Shown here in pieces: positions 35,338 through 42,773 of a stretch of 48,131 bases of DNA. The notes below the pieces were generated by a model, which was not told the DNA's origin, made no database searches, and saw only the letters and a program-made list of their open reading frames with translations. This DNA comes from an uncultured Planctomycetaceae bacterium. GTDB lineage: Bacteria > Planctomycetota > Planctomycetia > Planctomycetales > Planctomycetaceae. The stretch is taken from assembly GCA_903861195.1 (NCBI GenBank), contig CAIOTJ010000605.1:1-48131 (forward strand). The letters are read 5' to 3'. Positions within the stretch are counted from its first letter, which is position 1. Every line of letters starts with the position of its first letter. The position numbers and the translations under genes are program-made.

Positions 35338-35456
35338 ACCGGCAGGCTCGGGATTCTGGCGGGCGGGTCCCGCACTGCTTAAAATCACTGCATCCTTCCG
35401 GGCGATCTGGATCGCCCCCCGAACTTCCCCCCCCACTTTTTCTGGAGATTTCCACC

Positions 35457-35996
35457 ATGAGTGTTGCGAACCTGCGCTCGACCGCCCTGATGCTGGGACG
35501 CTTGGGACTTGGCCAGGCGGGAGATCCCGAAGCCGAGAAGAAGGCGATCGCCAAGCTGAAGGAATGGGGTGTACTGGTGCTGGAAATTGCCCAGAACGAC
35601 AACCGGCTGGATGTCAGCTACATCACCGCCCAGACCAAGATTGGCAACGACAATCTGGCTCCCCTGAAGGACCTCACCCGGCTGGCTCAACTGAACCTGC
35701 GGGGCCAGGAGATCACTGACGACGGGATGCCGCACATCGCCGGGCAGAAGACCCTGATCAAGCTGCACCTCGAGAAGACCAAGATCACCGACAAGGGCCT
35801 GGAGCTGATCAAGGGGCTGGAGAATCTCGAATACCTGAATCTCTACGGGACCGAGATCACCGACGCCGGTTTGGCCCACCTCGAGACTCTCAAGAAACTC
35901 AAGGCGATCTACCTCTGGATGACCAAGGTCACCGATGCGGGCGTCATGAAACTCCAGCAGGCGCTGCCGATGTGCAAGATCAACCGCGGAACTTGA
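35457..35996 (+). CDS. small leucine-rich repeat protein
   Basis: A 179-residue protein made of four or five LRR units of about 24 residues: LTRLAQLNLRGQEITDDGMP, LIKLHLEKTKITDKGLELIK, LEYLNLYGTEITDAGLAHLE and LKAIYLWMTKVTDAGVMKL. These are of the 'LxxLxLxxTxITDxGL' type frequent in planctomycetes. The N-terminus (MSVANLRSTALMLGRLGLGQ) is not a signal peptide in the usual sense, and the protein lacks a membrane anchor, so it is probably cytosolic. LRR proteins bind partner proteins; nothing here says which. ATG 35457 with GGAG 10 bases upstream. Longer frames upstream are not repeat-like. Confidence 0.75.
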   Translation: MSVANLRSTALMLGRLGLGQAGDPEAEKKAIAKLKEWGVLVLEIAQNDNRLDVSYITAQTKIGNDNLAPLKDLTRLAQLNLRGQEITDDGMPHIAGQKTLIKLHLEKTKITDKGLELIKGLENLEYLNLYGTEITDAGLAHLETLKKLKAIYLWMTKVTDAGVMKLQQALPMCKINRGT

Positions 35997-36115
35997 GGAT
36001 TGAGTGCGTCGTCAGGCACGGCGGCCGCGGCCCCAGGGGCCCGGTCGCCGTCGTTCATTTGGGTGGCCAGGGTGTCGTGCCCTGCGGATTGGTCTTGGAA
36101 AAAGGGAGTCTCCCC

Positions 36116-36337
36116 ATGGTCTGTGATCACCTCCGGCAACTGTATCAGCTCTGCCTCGACCAGAAGATTCGTCTGAGTGCCTCGGACCTCATCCACGTGG
36201 TCTGTGAACAGTGCGGTCGGCAGGAGGTCTGCCCCTCCAACCTGGTCACCAGTCTCGACGATTCCGAACCTTCAGCACCTCACCCCGGACACCAATCACA
36301 CAAACCGGCAACCCCCTCGACCCGCTCCGGGAAGTAG
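36116..36337 (+). CDS. small cysteine-containing protein (putative zinc-binding), unknown
   Basis: A 73-residue protein, MVCDHLRQLYQLCLDQKIRL, followed by SASDLIHVVCEQCGRQEVCP. Three or four Cys in C-x-x-C plus C spacing in VVCEQCGRQEVC suggest a metal-binding knuckle. The C-terminal tail is Ser/Pro/His-rich. ATG 36116 is preceded by AAGGGAG, a strong ribosome-binding site with seven bases between. It lies in a 495-base gap between two other genes and looks genuinely coding. Function unknown. Confidence 0.6.
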   Translation: MVCDHLRQLYQLCLDQKIRLSASDLIHVVCEQCGRQEVCPSNLVTSLDDSEPSAPHPGHQSHKPATPSTRSGK

Positions 36338-36491
36338 TTTTGTCCCAGCCCGTCGCCTGGACACCGCGGCCCATGGTTCCCACGGGCCGCCGCCTTGGGG
36401 AACTGGCGGCCCGATCGCGGCGGACCTGATCGTCACCGGGAATTTCCGGCTGGCGACACGGTGTGACCACTCTTCACGGAAGACGTGTCCT

Positions 36492-36887
36492 GTGCACGAT
36501 CACGACACCCGCTTGCTGGTGTATGCTCAGTTGGCAGCCGTCTGCCAGTCCCGCGGCCAATTGGCCCCCCGGGACAGGTTCCTGGTCCTGACGGGAATGG
36601 CCGCCCTGCAGGCCGGTCTGCCAACTTTGGCCGAGCGCTGTCGGGAGATGATTCTGCAGCACAACCCGCACCACCTGCTGCATCGCTTTTCCAGCTTTCA
36701 GATGGCTGCGACAACCGCCGATTTTCAGGCATATGTACGGCAATTAGACCGGAATCATCCCTATGAACGGGCAGAGTACCTGCTGCTTGGCCTGGGCGGG
36801 GGGCCGGTCCCCCCAAACCTTCCCCCCGGAGAATCTCCCGGCGAATATGCCGCCCGGCTGCTTGGAAGTTCGATTTCCGGCGGGTAG
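36492..36887 (+). CDS. small conserved-looking protein of unknown function
   Basis: A 131-residue protein starting at GTG 36492. It reads MHDHDTRLLVYAQLAAVCQS, later LAPRDRFLVLTGMAALQAGL, LAERCREMILQHNPHHLLHR and FQAYVRQLDRNHPYERAEYL. The pattern of helix-like stretches resembles a small TPR-like or helical bundle. It has no signal peptide. The longer frame beginning further upstream gives low-complexity sequence, so the GTG start is preferred. The C-terminus is Pro/Gly-rich. It lies 94 bases upstream of purA on the same strand; association with purine synthesis is not shown. Confidence 0.6.
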   Translation: MHDHDTRLLVYAQLAAVCQSRGQLAPRDRFLVLTGMAALQAGLPTLAERCREMILQHNPHHLLHRFSSFQMAATTADFQAYVRQLDRNHPYERAEYLLLGLGGGPVPPNLPPGESPGEYAARLLGSSISGG

Positions 36888-36980
36888 CCGTTAGACTGTT
36901 CGAGGGTCATCACGGGCCCCCCGGCGGGACCGTGAAGTGGCCGGCTTGTTCCTCACCTTCCAAAGAAGTCACTGCACAGA

Positions 36981-38261
36981 ATGTCCGCCACTGCCGTCAT
37001 CGGGCTCCAATGGGGAGACGAAGCCAAGGGGAAAATTGTCGACCTGTTGACCGAGCAGCACGATGTGGTGGTGCGGTATCAGGGGGGGAACAATGCGGGG
37101 CATACGGTGGTATTCGGAGGCAACACCTACAAACTGTCGCTGCTGCCAGTGGGGGTACTGCGTCCCGAGATCACCTCGGTGATTGCGACGGGGGTGGTGA
37201 TCAATCCCAAGCACCTGCTGGGAGAGGTCGATCAGCTCCGGGCACGTAACGTCCCGCTGGGTGAGAACCTGCTGATCAGTGACCGGGCCCACGTGATCTT
37301 TCCCTGGCACATGGCCGAAGAGGCGGCGTTTGAGGCAGCTCGCAAGGAAAACGCCATCGGGACCACCATGCGAGGGATTGGGACCTGCTACCGCGACAAG
37401 GCTGGACGCACCCACGCCATCCGGATGGGAGACCTGAAGTACCCCGAGTTGCTCGCCAGCCGGGTGGCCGAGGTCCTGGAACAGAAGACCCCCGTCCTCA
37501 AGGCCCTCGATCCCCACGCTCCGGCGCTCGATGCCCGCCAGATCACCGAAGAGTACCTTGGGTATGCCGAACGGCTGCGGCCCCACATTCTCGACGCCAC
37601 CGCCTGGCTGCACGCCGCCCTCAAACAGGGAAAGCGATTGTTGTTTGAGGGGGCCCAGGGAAGTCTCCTCGATGTCGATCACGGCACCTATCCTTTTGTG
37701 ACGTCCTCGAGCAGTTCGGGGTGTGGAATCCACTCGGGCAGCGGAGTTCCCGAGCGGCAGATCAGCAAGATGATTGGCGTGGTGAAGGCCTACACCACCC
37801 GCGTGGGGGGGGGGCCATTCCCCACCGAGTTGCTCGACGCCACCGGCCAACACATCCGCGATGTGGGACGCGAGTATGGAACCGTCACAGGGCGGCCCCG
37901 GCGGTGCGGGTGGTTCGACGCCGTCGCCGCGGGTTACGGCGCCCAGATCAGTGGCGTCGACTGTATCTCAGTGATGCTGCTCGATGTGCTCAGTCAACTG
38001 GATGAAGTCAAGATTTGCACCGCCTATGATATCGACGGCGAGCGGACGACCGTCTTCCCCAGCCACGTGAGGGAACTGGCGAAGGCCCAACCGGTCTACA
38101 GTACCCTGCCGGGCTGGAAGAGGGACATTTCGACCCTGCGTCGCCTGTCGGACTTCCCCAAGGAGGCCCGGGCATACCTCGACACGCTGTCAGAGATCCT
38201 GGGCCTGCCCATCTGGCTGGTCTCCATCGGTCCTGACCGGGAACAGACAATTCTCTCCTGA
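36981..38261 (+). CDS. purA: adenylosuccinate synthetase
   Basis: A 426-residue enzyme, the normal length. It converts IMP, aspartate and GTP to adenylosuccinate, the first committed step of AMP synthesis. [16 protein letters not shown] (about 8-23) and [14 protein letters not shown] (about 32-45) carry the GTP/Mg and catalytic Asp and His. [39 protein letters not shown] and [11 protein letters not shown] with [10 protein letters not shown] are the remaining family blocks. The GDEAKGK variant (Ala where many have Gly) is acceptable. The C-terminal GPDREQTI is typical. No regulator is seen. It is the upstream member of a strand run that includes a COX3-like membrane protein only four bases away. 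Confidence 0.95.
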   Translation: MSATAVIGLQWGDEAKGKIVDLLTEQHDVVVRYQGGNNAGHTVVFGGNTYKLSLLPVGVLRPEITSVIATGVVINPKHLLGEVDQLRARNVPLGENLLISDRAHVIFPWHMAEEAAFEAARKENAIGTTMRGIGTCYRDKAGRTHAIRMGDLKYPELLASRVAEVLEQKTPVLKALDPHAPALDARQITEEYLGYAERLRPHILDATAWLHAALKQGKRLLFEGAQGSLLDVDHGTYPFVTSSSSSGCGIHSGSGVPERQISKMIGVVKAYTTRVGGGPFPTELLDATGQHIRDVGREYGTVTGRPRRCGWFDAVAAGYGAQISGVDCISVMLLDVLSQLDEVKICTAYDIDGERTTVFPSHVRELAKAQPVYSTLPGWKRDISTLRRLSDFPKEARAYLDTLSEILGLPIWLVSIGPDREQTILS

Positions 38262-38264
38262 GCC

Positions 38265-38849
38265 ATGGCCGTCTCACTCGCGGAACAACAGGTCCTCAAC
38301 AAATCCCGCCGGGCCCTGCGGTTCATCGGGCTGTCTCTCGCGGTGTATGTGGCTGCGGGATTGATTTCGCTGGTGGGTTTTCGCTGGATCCCGCGGATCG
38401 TTTCCCAGCGTGAGGCGATTTTTCCCGCGGTCTTCTGGCTGAGTACCCCCGTGCTGCTGGCGGGCAGCATCGCCCTCCATCGGGCGGTTGGTTTTGTGCG
38501 GTGGGAGAAACAGCGGCAATTCCGCAAGGCACTGCTGCAAGCTCTGGTCTTGGGTGTGCTCTTCGTGGGTCTGCAGGGGTGCGGCCTGAAGATGATGCTC
38601 GACCATCAGGATCCGTCCGAGTCTCAAACCGGCTCCAACGCGTTTTTGACCGTCGTCTCCACCCTGCATGCCATGCACTTCACGGTGGCCCTGTGGTGGC
38701 TGCTGTGGGTGCTGATCTCGGCCTGGGATGATCGTTACGATCATGAGTCGTATTGGGGTGTTACCGCCTGCGGCTGGTTCTGGCACGGGCTGGGAGGGGT
38801 CTGGGGAGTCGTGCTGCTGGTCTTCCTGGCGGCAACCTGCTTTCAGTAG
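38265..38849 (+). CDS. heme-copper oxidase subunit III (COX3)-like small membrane protein
   Basis: A 194-residue membrane protein with five or so helices: about 18-40 (RFIGLSLAVYVAAGLISLVG), 50-70 (IFPAVFWLSTPVLLAGSIAL), 90-108 (LLQALVLGVLFVGLQGCG), 128-150 and 168-190. The last two helices, TLHAMHFTVALWWLLWVLIS and GVTACGWFWHGLGGVWGVV, match helices VI and VII of COX3, including the His-containing sites. Subunits I and II are absent, so it may belong to an oxidase encoded elsewhere or be a stand-alone family member. ATG 38265 lies three bases after the purA stop, so the two are probably in one transcript. The tail is normal in length. Confidence 0.7.
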   Translation: MAVSLAEQQVLNKSRRALRFIGLSLAVYVAAGLISLVGFRWIPRIVSQREAIFPAVFWLSTPVLLAGSIALHRAVGFVRWEKQRQFRKALLQALVLGVLFVGLQGCGLKMMLDHQDPSESQTGSNAFLTVVSTLHAMHFTVALWWLLWVLISAWDDRYDHESYWGVTACGWFWHGLGGVWGVVLLVFLAATCFQ

Positions 38850-38878
38850 GTGGGCTTCGTCAATTCTCTTCTCCGGAA

Positions 38879-38895
38879 CCCGCGTGCAACGCGGG
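38879..38895. repeat. short GC-rich inverted repeat (possible terminator or REP-like element)
   Basis: CCCGCGT, loop GCA, ACGCGGG forms a perfect 7-base stem in the 96-base gap before the epoxide-hydrolase-like gene. A similar element, CCCCGC with a 7-base loop and GCGGGG, lies at 42680-42698. Neither is followed by a T-run. Confidence 0.4.
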
Positions 38896-38945
38896 GCCGA
38901 ACGACTCTCCGCCAGTCGGTCTGGGGCGGAATGGATCCTGCCTGA

Positions 38946-39860
38946 ATGACCAATCTCATCCGTCGTATTGGCTTGGCCTGCTGCTGCTGGCTGCTCTTGG
39001 GAGCCGTGTCAGGGCTGGCCGCCCAGGAGGGCTGGAAAGAGGGCTTGGCCGACTCGCAGGGAGTCAAGATTCACTACGTCACCGCGGGAGAAGGGCCGCT
39101 GGTGGTGCTGCTGCATGGCTTTCCCGACTTTCACTACACCTGGCGCGACCAGATTCCGGCCCTGGCGAAGACTTGCCAGGTGGCCGCTCTCGACCTGAGG
39201 GGTTACAACGACAGCGACCAGCCCACCGGGGTCGAGAACTACTCGCTCGACAAGCTGGTGGGCGACGTGGTGGCGGTCGTCCGGCACCTGAAACGCGAGC
39301 GGGCCACCATCGTGGGTCATGATTGGGGAGGAGCGATTGCCTGGAATGTTGCCATGCGGCATCCGGAGCTGACCGAACGGCTGGTGATCCTCAACCTGCC
39401 CCATCCCCGCGGCCTTCTGCGGGAATTGAAAACCAACCCCGAGCAGCAAAAAAACAGTGCCTATGCCCGGGCTTTCCAACTTCCCGGAGCGGCGGCCGCC
39501 CTGACGCCCGAGGCGATCGCCGGTTGGGTCCGCGAGCCCGAGGCCCGTGTCAAATATGTGGCCGCCTTCCGGAAGAGCTCCCTCGCCGGGATGCTCAACT
39601 ATTACCAGGCGAATTATCCCCGCGAACCCTATGACATTCCCGCCGACTTGCCGCAGGTGAAATGTCCGGTCCTGATGATCCATGGCCTCGACGACAAGGC
39701 CCTGCTGCCCGGTGCGCTCAACGACACCTGGCAGTGGATCGACAATGAATTCAGCCTGGTGACCGTCCCCAAAGCGGGACATTTCGTGCACCGCGATCAG
39801 CCCGAACGGGTGACCCGTATCCTCGTCGACTGGTTGGCCGCCCATCCCGTCGCCAAGTGA
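38946..39860 (+). CDS. secreted or membrane-anchored alpha/beta hydrolase (epoxide hydrolase-like)
   Basis: A 304-residue protein with an N-terminal hydrophobic segment (LACCCWLLLGAVSGLAA), probably a signal peptide. The alpha/beta hydrolase fold begins with GVKIHYVTAGEGPLVVLLHG and FPDFHYTWRDQIPALA, where HGFP forms the oxyanion-side motif of epoxide hydrolases and haloalkane dehalogenases. The nucleophile elbow is VGHDWGGAIAWNVA: an Asp nucleophile, as in those two families and unlike lipases. The acid and His are in MIHGLDDKALLPG and KAGHFVHRDQPERV. Length and motifs fit epoxide hydrolase better than dehalogenase. ATG 38946 is the start. Confidence 0.83.
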   Translation: MTNLIRRIGLACCCWLLLGAVSGLAAQEGWKEGLADSQGVKIHYVTAGEGPLVVLLHGFPDFHYTWRDQIPALAKTCQVAALDLRGYNDSDQPTGVENYSLDKLVGDVVAVVRHLKRERATIVGHDWGGAIAWNVAMRHPELTERLVILNLPHPRGLLRELKTNPEQQKNSAYARAFQLPGAAAALTPEAIAGWVREPEARVKYVAAFRKSSLAGMLNYYQANYPREPYDIPADLPQVKCPVLMIHGLDDKALLPGALNDTWQWIDNEFSLVTVPKAGHFVHRDQPERVTRILVDWLAAHPVAK

Positions 39861-39924
39861 TCTCGAGTCCCGCCTGTTGTTCAAGGCAAGACGTCGGTTG
39901 CCCCAAAAACAAGCCTGATCGGTC

Positions 39925-40719
39925 ATGAATCGGATTCCCTGTTTTCAGGTCGACGCTTTCACTGAGCAGCCGTTTGGGGGAAATCCCGCCGCGGTCTGCT
40001 GGCTCGAACAGCCGGTCGATCCCGCCTGGATGCAGCAAGTCGCCCAGCAGATGAATCTCTCGGAGACGGCGTTCGTGGCCCCGGGAAGACGCCACCTGAA
40101 CCTGCGGTGGTTCACTCCGATGGTGGAGGTCGATCTCTGCGGACATGCCACGTTGGCCACGGCCCACGCCCTCTGGAGTGAAGGGCTGGTTCCCTCCGAT
40201 CGGCCACTCATCTTCGAGACCCACAGCGGAGAGTTGACCTGCCGGCTCGTGGATGGCTGGATCGAGCTCGACTTTCCCGCCACCCCTCCCACCCCCTGTC
40301 AACCACCCGACGGATTGTTCGACTCGCTGGGGGCCGCTGGAGATTGGGTGGGGCGGAGCCGGTTCGACCTGCTGGTGCACTACCCCGATCCCCATGTCTT
40401 GCGAGGATTGACTCCCGACTTTCTCCGGATGAAGTCGATCGCCGCCCGGGGCGTGATCGTCACCTCACCGTCCGATCTCCCCGGGGTCGACCTGCTCAGC
40501 CGGTTTTTCGCCCCACAGGTGGGGGTCGATGAAGATCCCGTGTGTGGTTCGGCCCATTGCTGCCTGGCACCATTCTGGGCCAGTCGGTTGGAAAAGACGG
40601 GGCTGATTGCCCGGCAGGTCTCGCGCCGGCAAGGGCACCTGCGGCTGCGGCTGGCCGGCGACCGAGTGATCTTGGGAGGACACGCCCGCACCGTCTGCCG
40701 GGGTGAACTGCTGGTTTGA
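39925..40719 (+). CDS. PhzF family isomerase/epimerase-like protein
   Basis: A 264-residue protein of the PhzF/DapF-like fold, two similar halves. MNRIPCFQVDAFTEQPFGGN with PAAVC (residues 1-25) is the family start. LSETAFVAPG with the conserved Glu of the active site, and LRWFTPMVEVDLCGHATLAT, are characteristic, followed by the second half VDEDPVCGSAHCCLAPFWA. PhzF isomerises DHHA in phenazine synthesis, but most members outside phenazine producers have unknown substrates. No phz gene is near, so no phenazine role is claimed. It is in the same direction as its neighbours with 64 and 162 base gaps. Confidence 0.9.
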   Translation: MNRIPCFQVDAFTEQPFGGNPAAVCWLEQPVDPAWMQQVAQQMNLSETAFVAPGRRHLNLRWFTPMVEVDLCGHATLATAHALWSEGLVPSDRPLIFETHSGELTCRLVDGWIELDFPATPPTPCQPPDGLFDSLGAAGDWVGRSRFDLLVHYPDPHVLRGLTPDFLRMKSIAARGVIVTSPSDLPGVDLLSRFFAPQVGVDEDPVCGSAHCCLAPFWASRLEKTGLIARQVSRRQGHLRLRLAGDRVILGGHARTVCRGELLV

Positions 40720-40881
40720 GTCGAGCCGGCTGCCGCCGATGGGTTTGCTGGTCAAAATCCCCCGGCGGTCAACCCCCCGATTGCAAGACAGCGACCGGCG
40801 GTGCGGTTACACTGCGGAATCGTCGGCCTATGGGTCGGCCACCCCGAAACTGCACCCGTGTTTTTGTTTGGAGTCGTCTCT

Positions 40882-42615
40882 GTGGCCAGCTCTTCCCAGT
40901 CTTCCGCCACCACGGCCCTGGAGCGGGCCGAGCAACTGCTGGTTCCCACGGTGAATTCCACCGGGTTGGCCCAAGGCTTGTTCGCCGGCGAGTTTCGCCA
41001 AGATCTGGTGTTTCCCTGGCCGCAGCCCCAGGGGGCGGAACAAACTGAAACTGCGCGGCAATGCGCTGGCTTGAAGACTTGGCTGACCGAATCGGTCGAT
41101 ACCCACGCCATCGACACCGCGGCCGAACTCCCCGCGGACTTGATGACCGGCTTGGCCATTCGTGGGCTCCCCGGAGGGGCGGTGGAATCGTTCCAGGGGG
41201 GCACGGGGCGTCCGTGGCGGAGCCTCGCGGCGCTACTGTCGGAAGTGGCCGCCCATATTCCCGCCGCAGCCGTGGCGTTGGGCCATGGTATGGCGAATCT
41301 GCAGGGCCTGGCCCGGCATGCCAACGAGGCTCAGAAAGCCGCCTGGATGCCGGCTGTCGCACGGGGCGAAAAGCAGCTCGCCGCCGCGTTTTGGGAGGCG
41401 GAAGCGGGGGGAGATGGCTCGAGCGTGGCGACCCGGGCCCGGAATGCGTCAGATGGCCAGGGGTATCTTCTCAATGGAGACAAGGACCATGTGGTGTTGG
41501 GGGGGGCCGCCCAGTCGTTGTTGATCCTCGCCCGCACCCCAGCGGCCTCGCAGCCCGAGGGACAGCTGACGGCATTTCTGCTCGCCGCCGATCAACCGGG
41601 AATCAAGGTCACCGAGCCTCGCCAGGCGAGCTCCGGAGTCCGCGGCATTCCCTTTGCCCGAATGGAGTTCGCCGAGGCTCCCATCACGCGGGCCGCTGTG
41701 GTGGGCCCCATAGGTACGGGCGCGCGGGTCGCTCAGGATGTCGAGGCGTTCGGACGGCTTTTGTCAGGAGCGACAGCCACTGGTTTGTCCCGCCAGATTC
41801 TCGACTGGATTGCCGAACGCGTCCGGCATGGCGAGCAGTTTGGCCAACCCCTCGCCAGCCAGGGAGTAACGCGGAATCTGTTGGCCAGCGCGGCTGCATT
41901 GCAGTTCGCCCTTGAGAGCACCACCGAGTATGTGGCCCATCTCTTCGATCACAGTGGCGCACTGCCCGTTCTGGAAGCCACGCTGCTGAAGGTCTTCAGC
42001 AGTCAGGCCGCTGAACAGGTGGTTGCCCACGCGTTGGGGCTCAGTCAGTCAGGTGGGAACTTCCTCGGTTGCAAGCTGGAACGGGCCACTCGCGATGTCC
42101 GTTTTCTGCAGTGTGACTGGGGAGCGAATGAACTGCTGCTGTCGGCCGCGGGAGCCGCCGGAGTGCGCGAACTTGCGGGCGGGACGGCCGGCTCCCGTCC
42201 CGCTCCCTGGCGATTCGCACTGGCCAAGACTCGGGCGATGCCCGCGATTCCCGTTGCAAATCCACGTTTGCAGCCGGCGGTCTCGGTGCTGGCGCGGCAG
42301 ATCCAGCAGTTTGGTACGGCCGCCCAAGGTGCGGTTTCGGGCTCTGGAGACCGGCAATTGACCAACGCCCGCCTCGGCGGAGTGGCCGCCGAACTGTTCG
42401 CCGCCAGCTGTGTCTATTCGCGGCTGTTCCACCTCGTTTCCCACTTCGGTCCCGATGCCAGTCACGCCGCCCGACAACTGCAGGCGGGGCTGCTCTACCT
42501 GAACCAGTCGGCCCGACGCAACGATGTGCTGCTCGCGGCCCTCAAGTCGAACGATGACGATGAAGTCCGTCGGACGGCCGACGCCTGGGTCGGCGGGAGC
42601 CACGCCGGTCACTGA
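40882..42615 (+). CDS. acyl-CoA dehydrogenase family protein
   Basis: A 577-residue flavoprotein of the acyl-CoA dehydrogenase fold, in the size class of VLCAD/ACAD9-like forms with an extra C-terminal domain. ELPADLMTGLAIRGLPGGAV resembles the N-terminal helices. LAAAFWEAEAGGDGSSVATR with YLLNGDKDHVVLGGAAQSLL corresponds to the FAD-binding beta domain, in which AEAGGDGSS is a variant of the usual TEPGAGSD. The third helical domain, DVEAFGRLLSGATATGLSRQ and IAERVRHGEQFGQPLASQGV, is conserved. The catalytic Glu cannot be assigned with confidence. GTG 40882 has GGAG nine bases upstream; the frame is open further upstream. The electron acceptor would be ETF. Substrate chain length is unknown. 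Confidence 0.85.
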   Translation: MASSSQSSATTALERAEQLLVPTVNSTGLAQGLFAGEFRQDLVFPWPQPQGAEQTETARQCAGLKTWLTESVDTHAIDTAAELPADLMTGLAIRGLPGGAVESFQGGTGRPWRSLAALLSEVAAHIPAAAVALGHGMANLQGLARHANEAQKAAWMPAVARGEKQLAAAFWEAEAGGDGSSVATRARNASDGQGYLLNGDKDHVVLGGAAQSLLILARTPAASQPEGQLTAFLLAADQPGIKVTEPRQASSGVRGIPFARMEFAEAPITRAAVVGPIGTGARVAQDVEAFGRLLSGATATGLSRQILDWIAERVRHGEQFGQPLASQGVTRNLLASAAALQFALESTTEYVAHLFDHSGALPVLEATLLKVFSSQAAEQVVAHALGLSQSGGNFLGCKLERATRDVRFLQCDWGANELLLSAAGAAGVRELAGGTAGSRPAPWRFALAKTRAMPAIPVANPRLQPAVSVLARQIQQFGTAAQGAVSGSGDRQLTNARLGGVAAELFAASCVYSRLFHLVSHFGPDASHAARQLQAGLLYLNQSARRNDVLLAALKSNDDDEVRRTADAWVGGSHAGH

Positions 42616-42679
42616 CCAACGCCGCCGACGAGCCACGCTGGTTACCCCCGCTCCCGTCTCCGTCTCCCGCCTCGCAGGT

Positions 42680-42698
42680 CCCCGCGTTCACTGCGGGG
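42680..42698. terminator. hairpin between convergent genes
   Basis: CCCCGC, loop GTTCACT, GCGGGG, followed by TTGT. It lies between the acyl-CoA dehydrogenase gene (plus) and yhaN (minus) and may end one or both. The stem is six bases and there is no clear T-run. Confidence 0.4.
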
Positions 42699-42773
42699 TT
42701 GTAGACAGCAGGCAGTGGATCTCCCCGGGAGACAGGTCCGCGGTTGTCGCTGGGGTTGCAGATGGCTTCCCCA

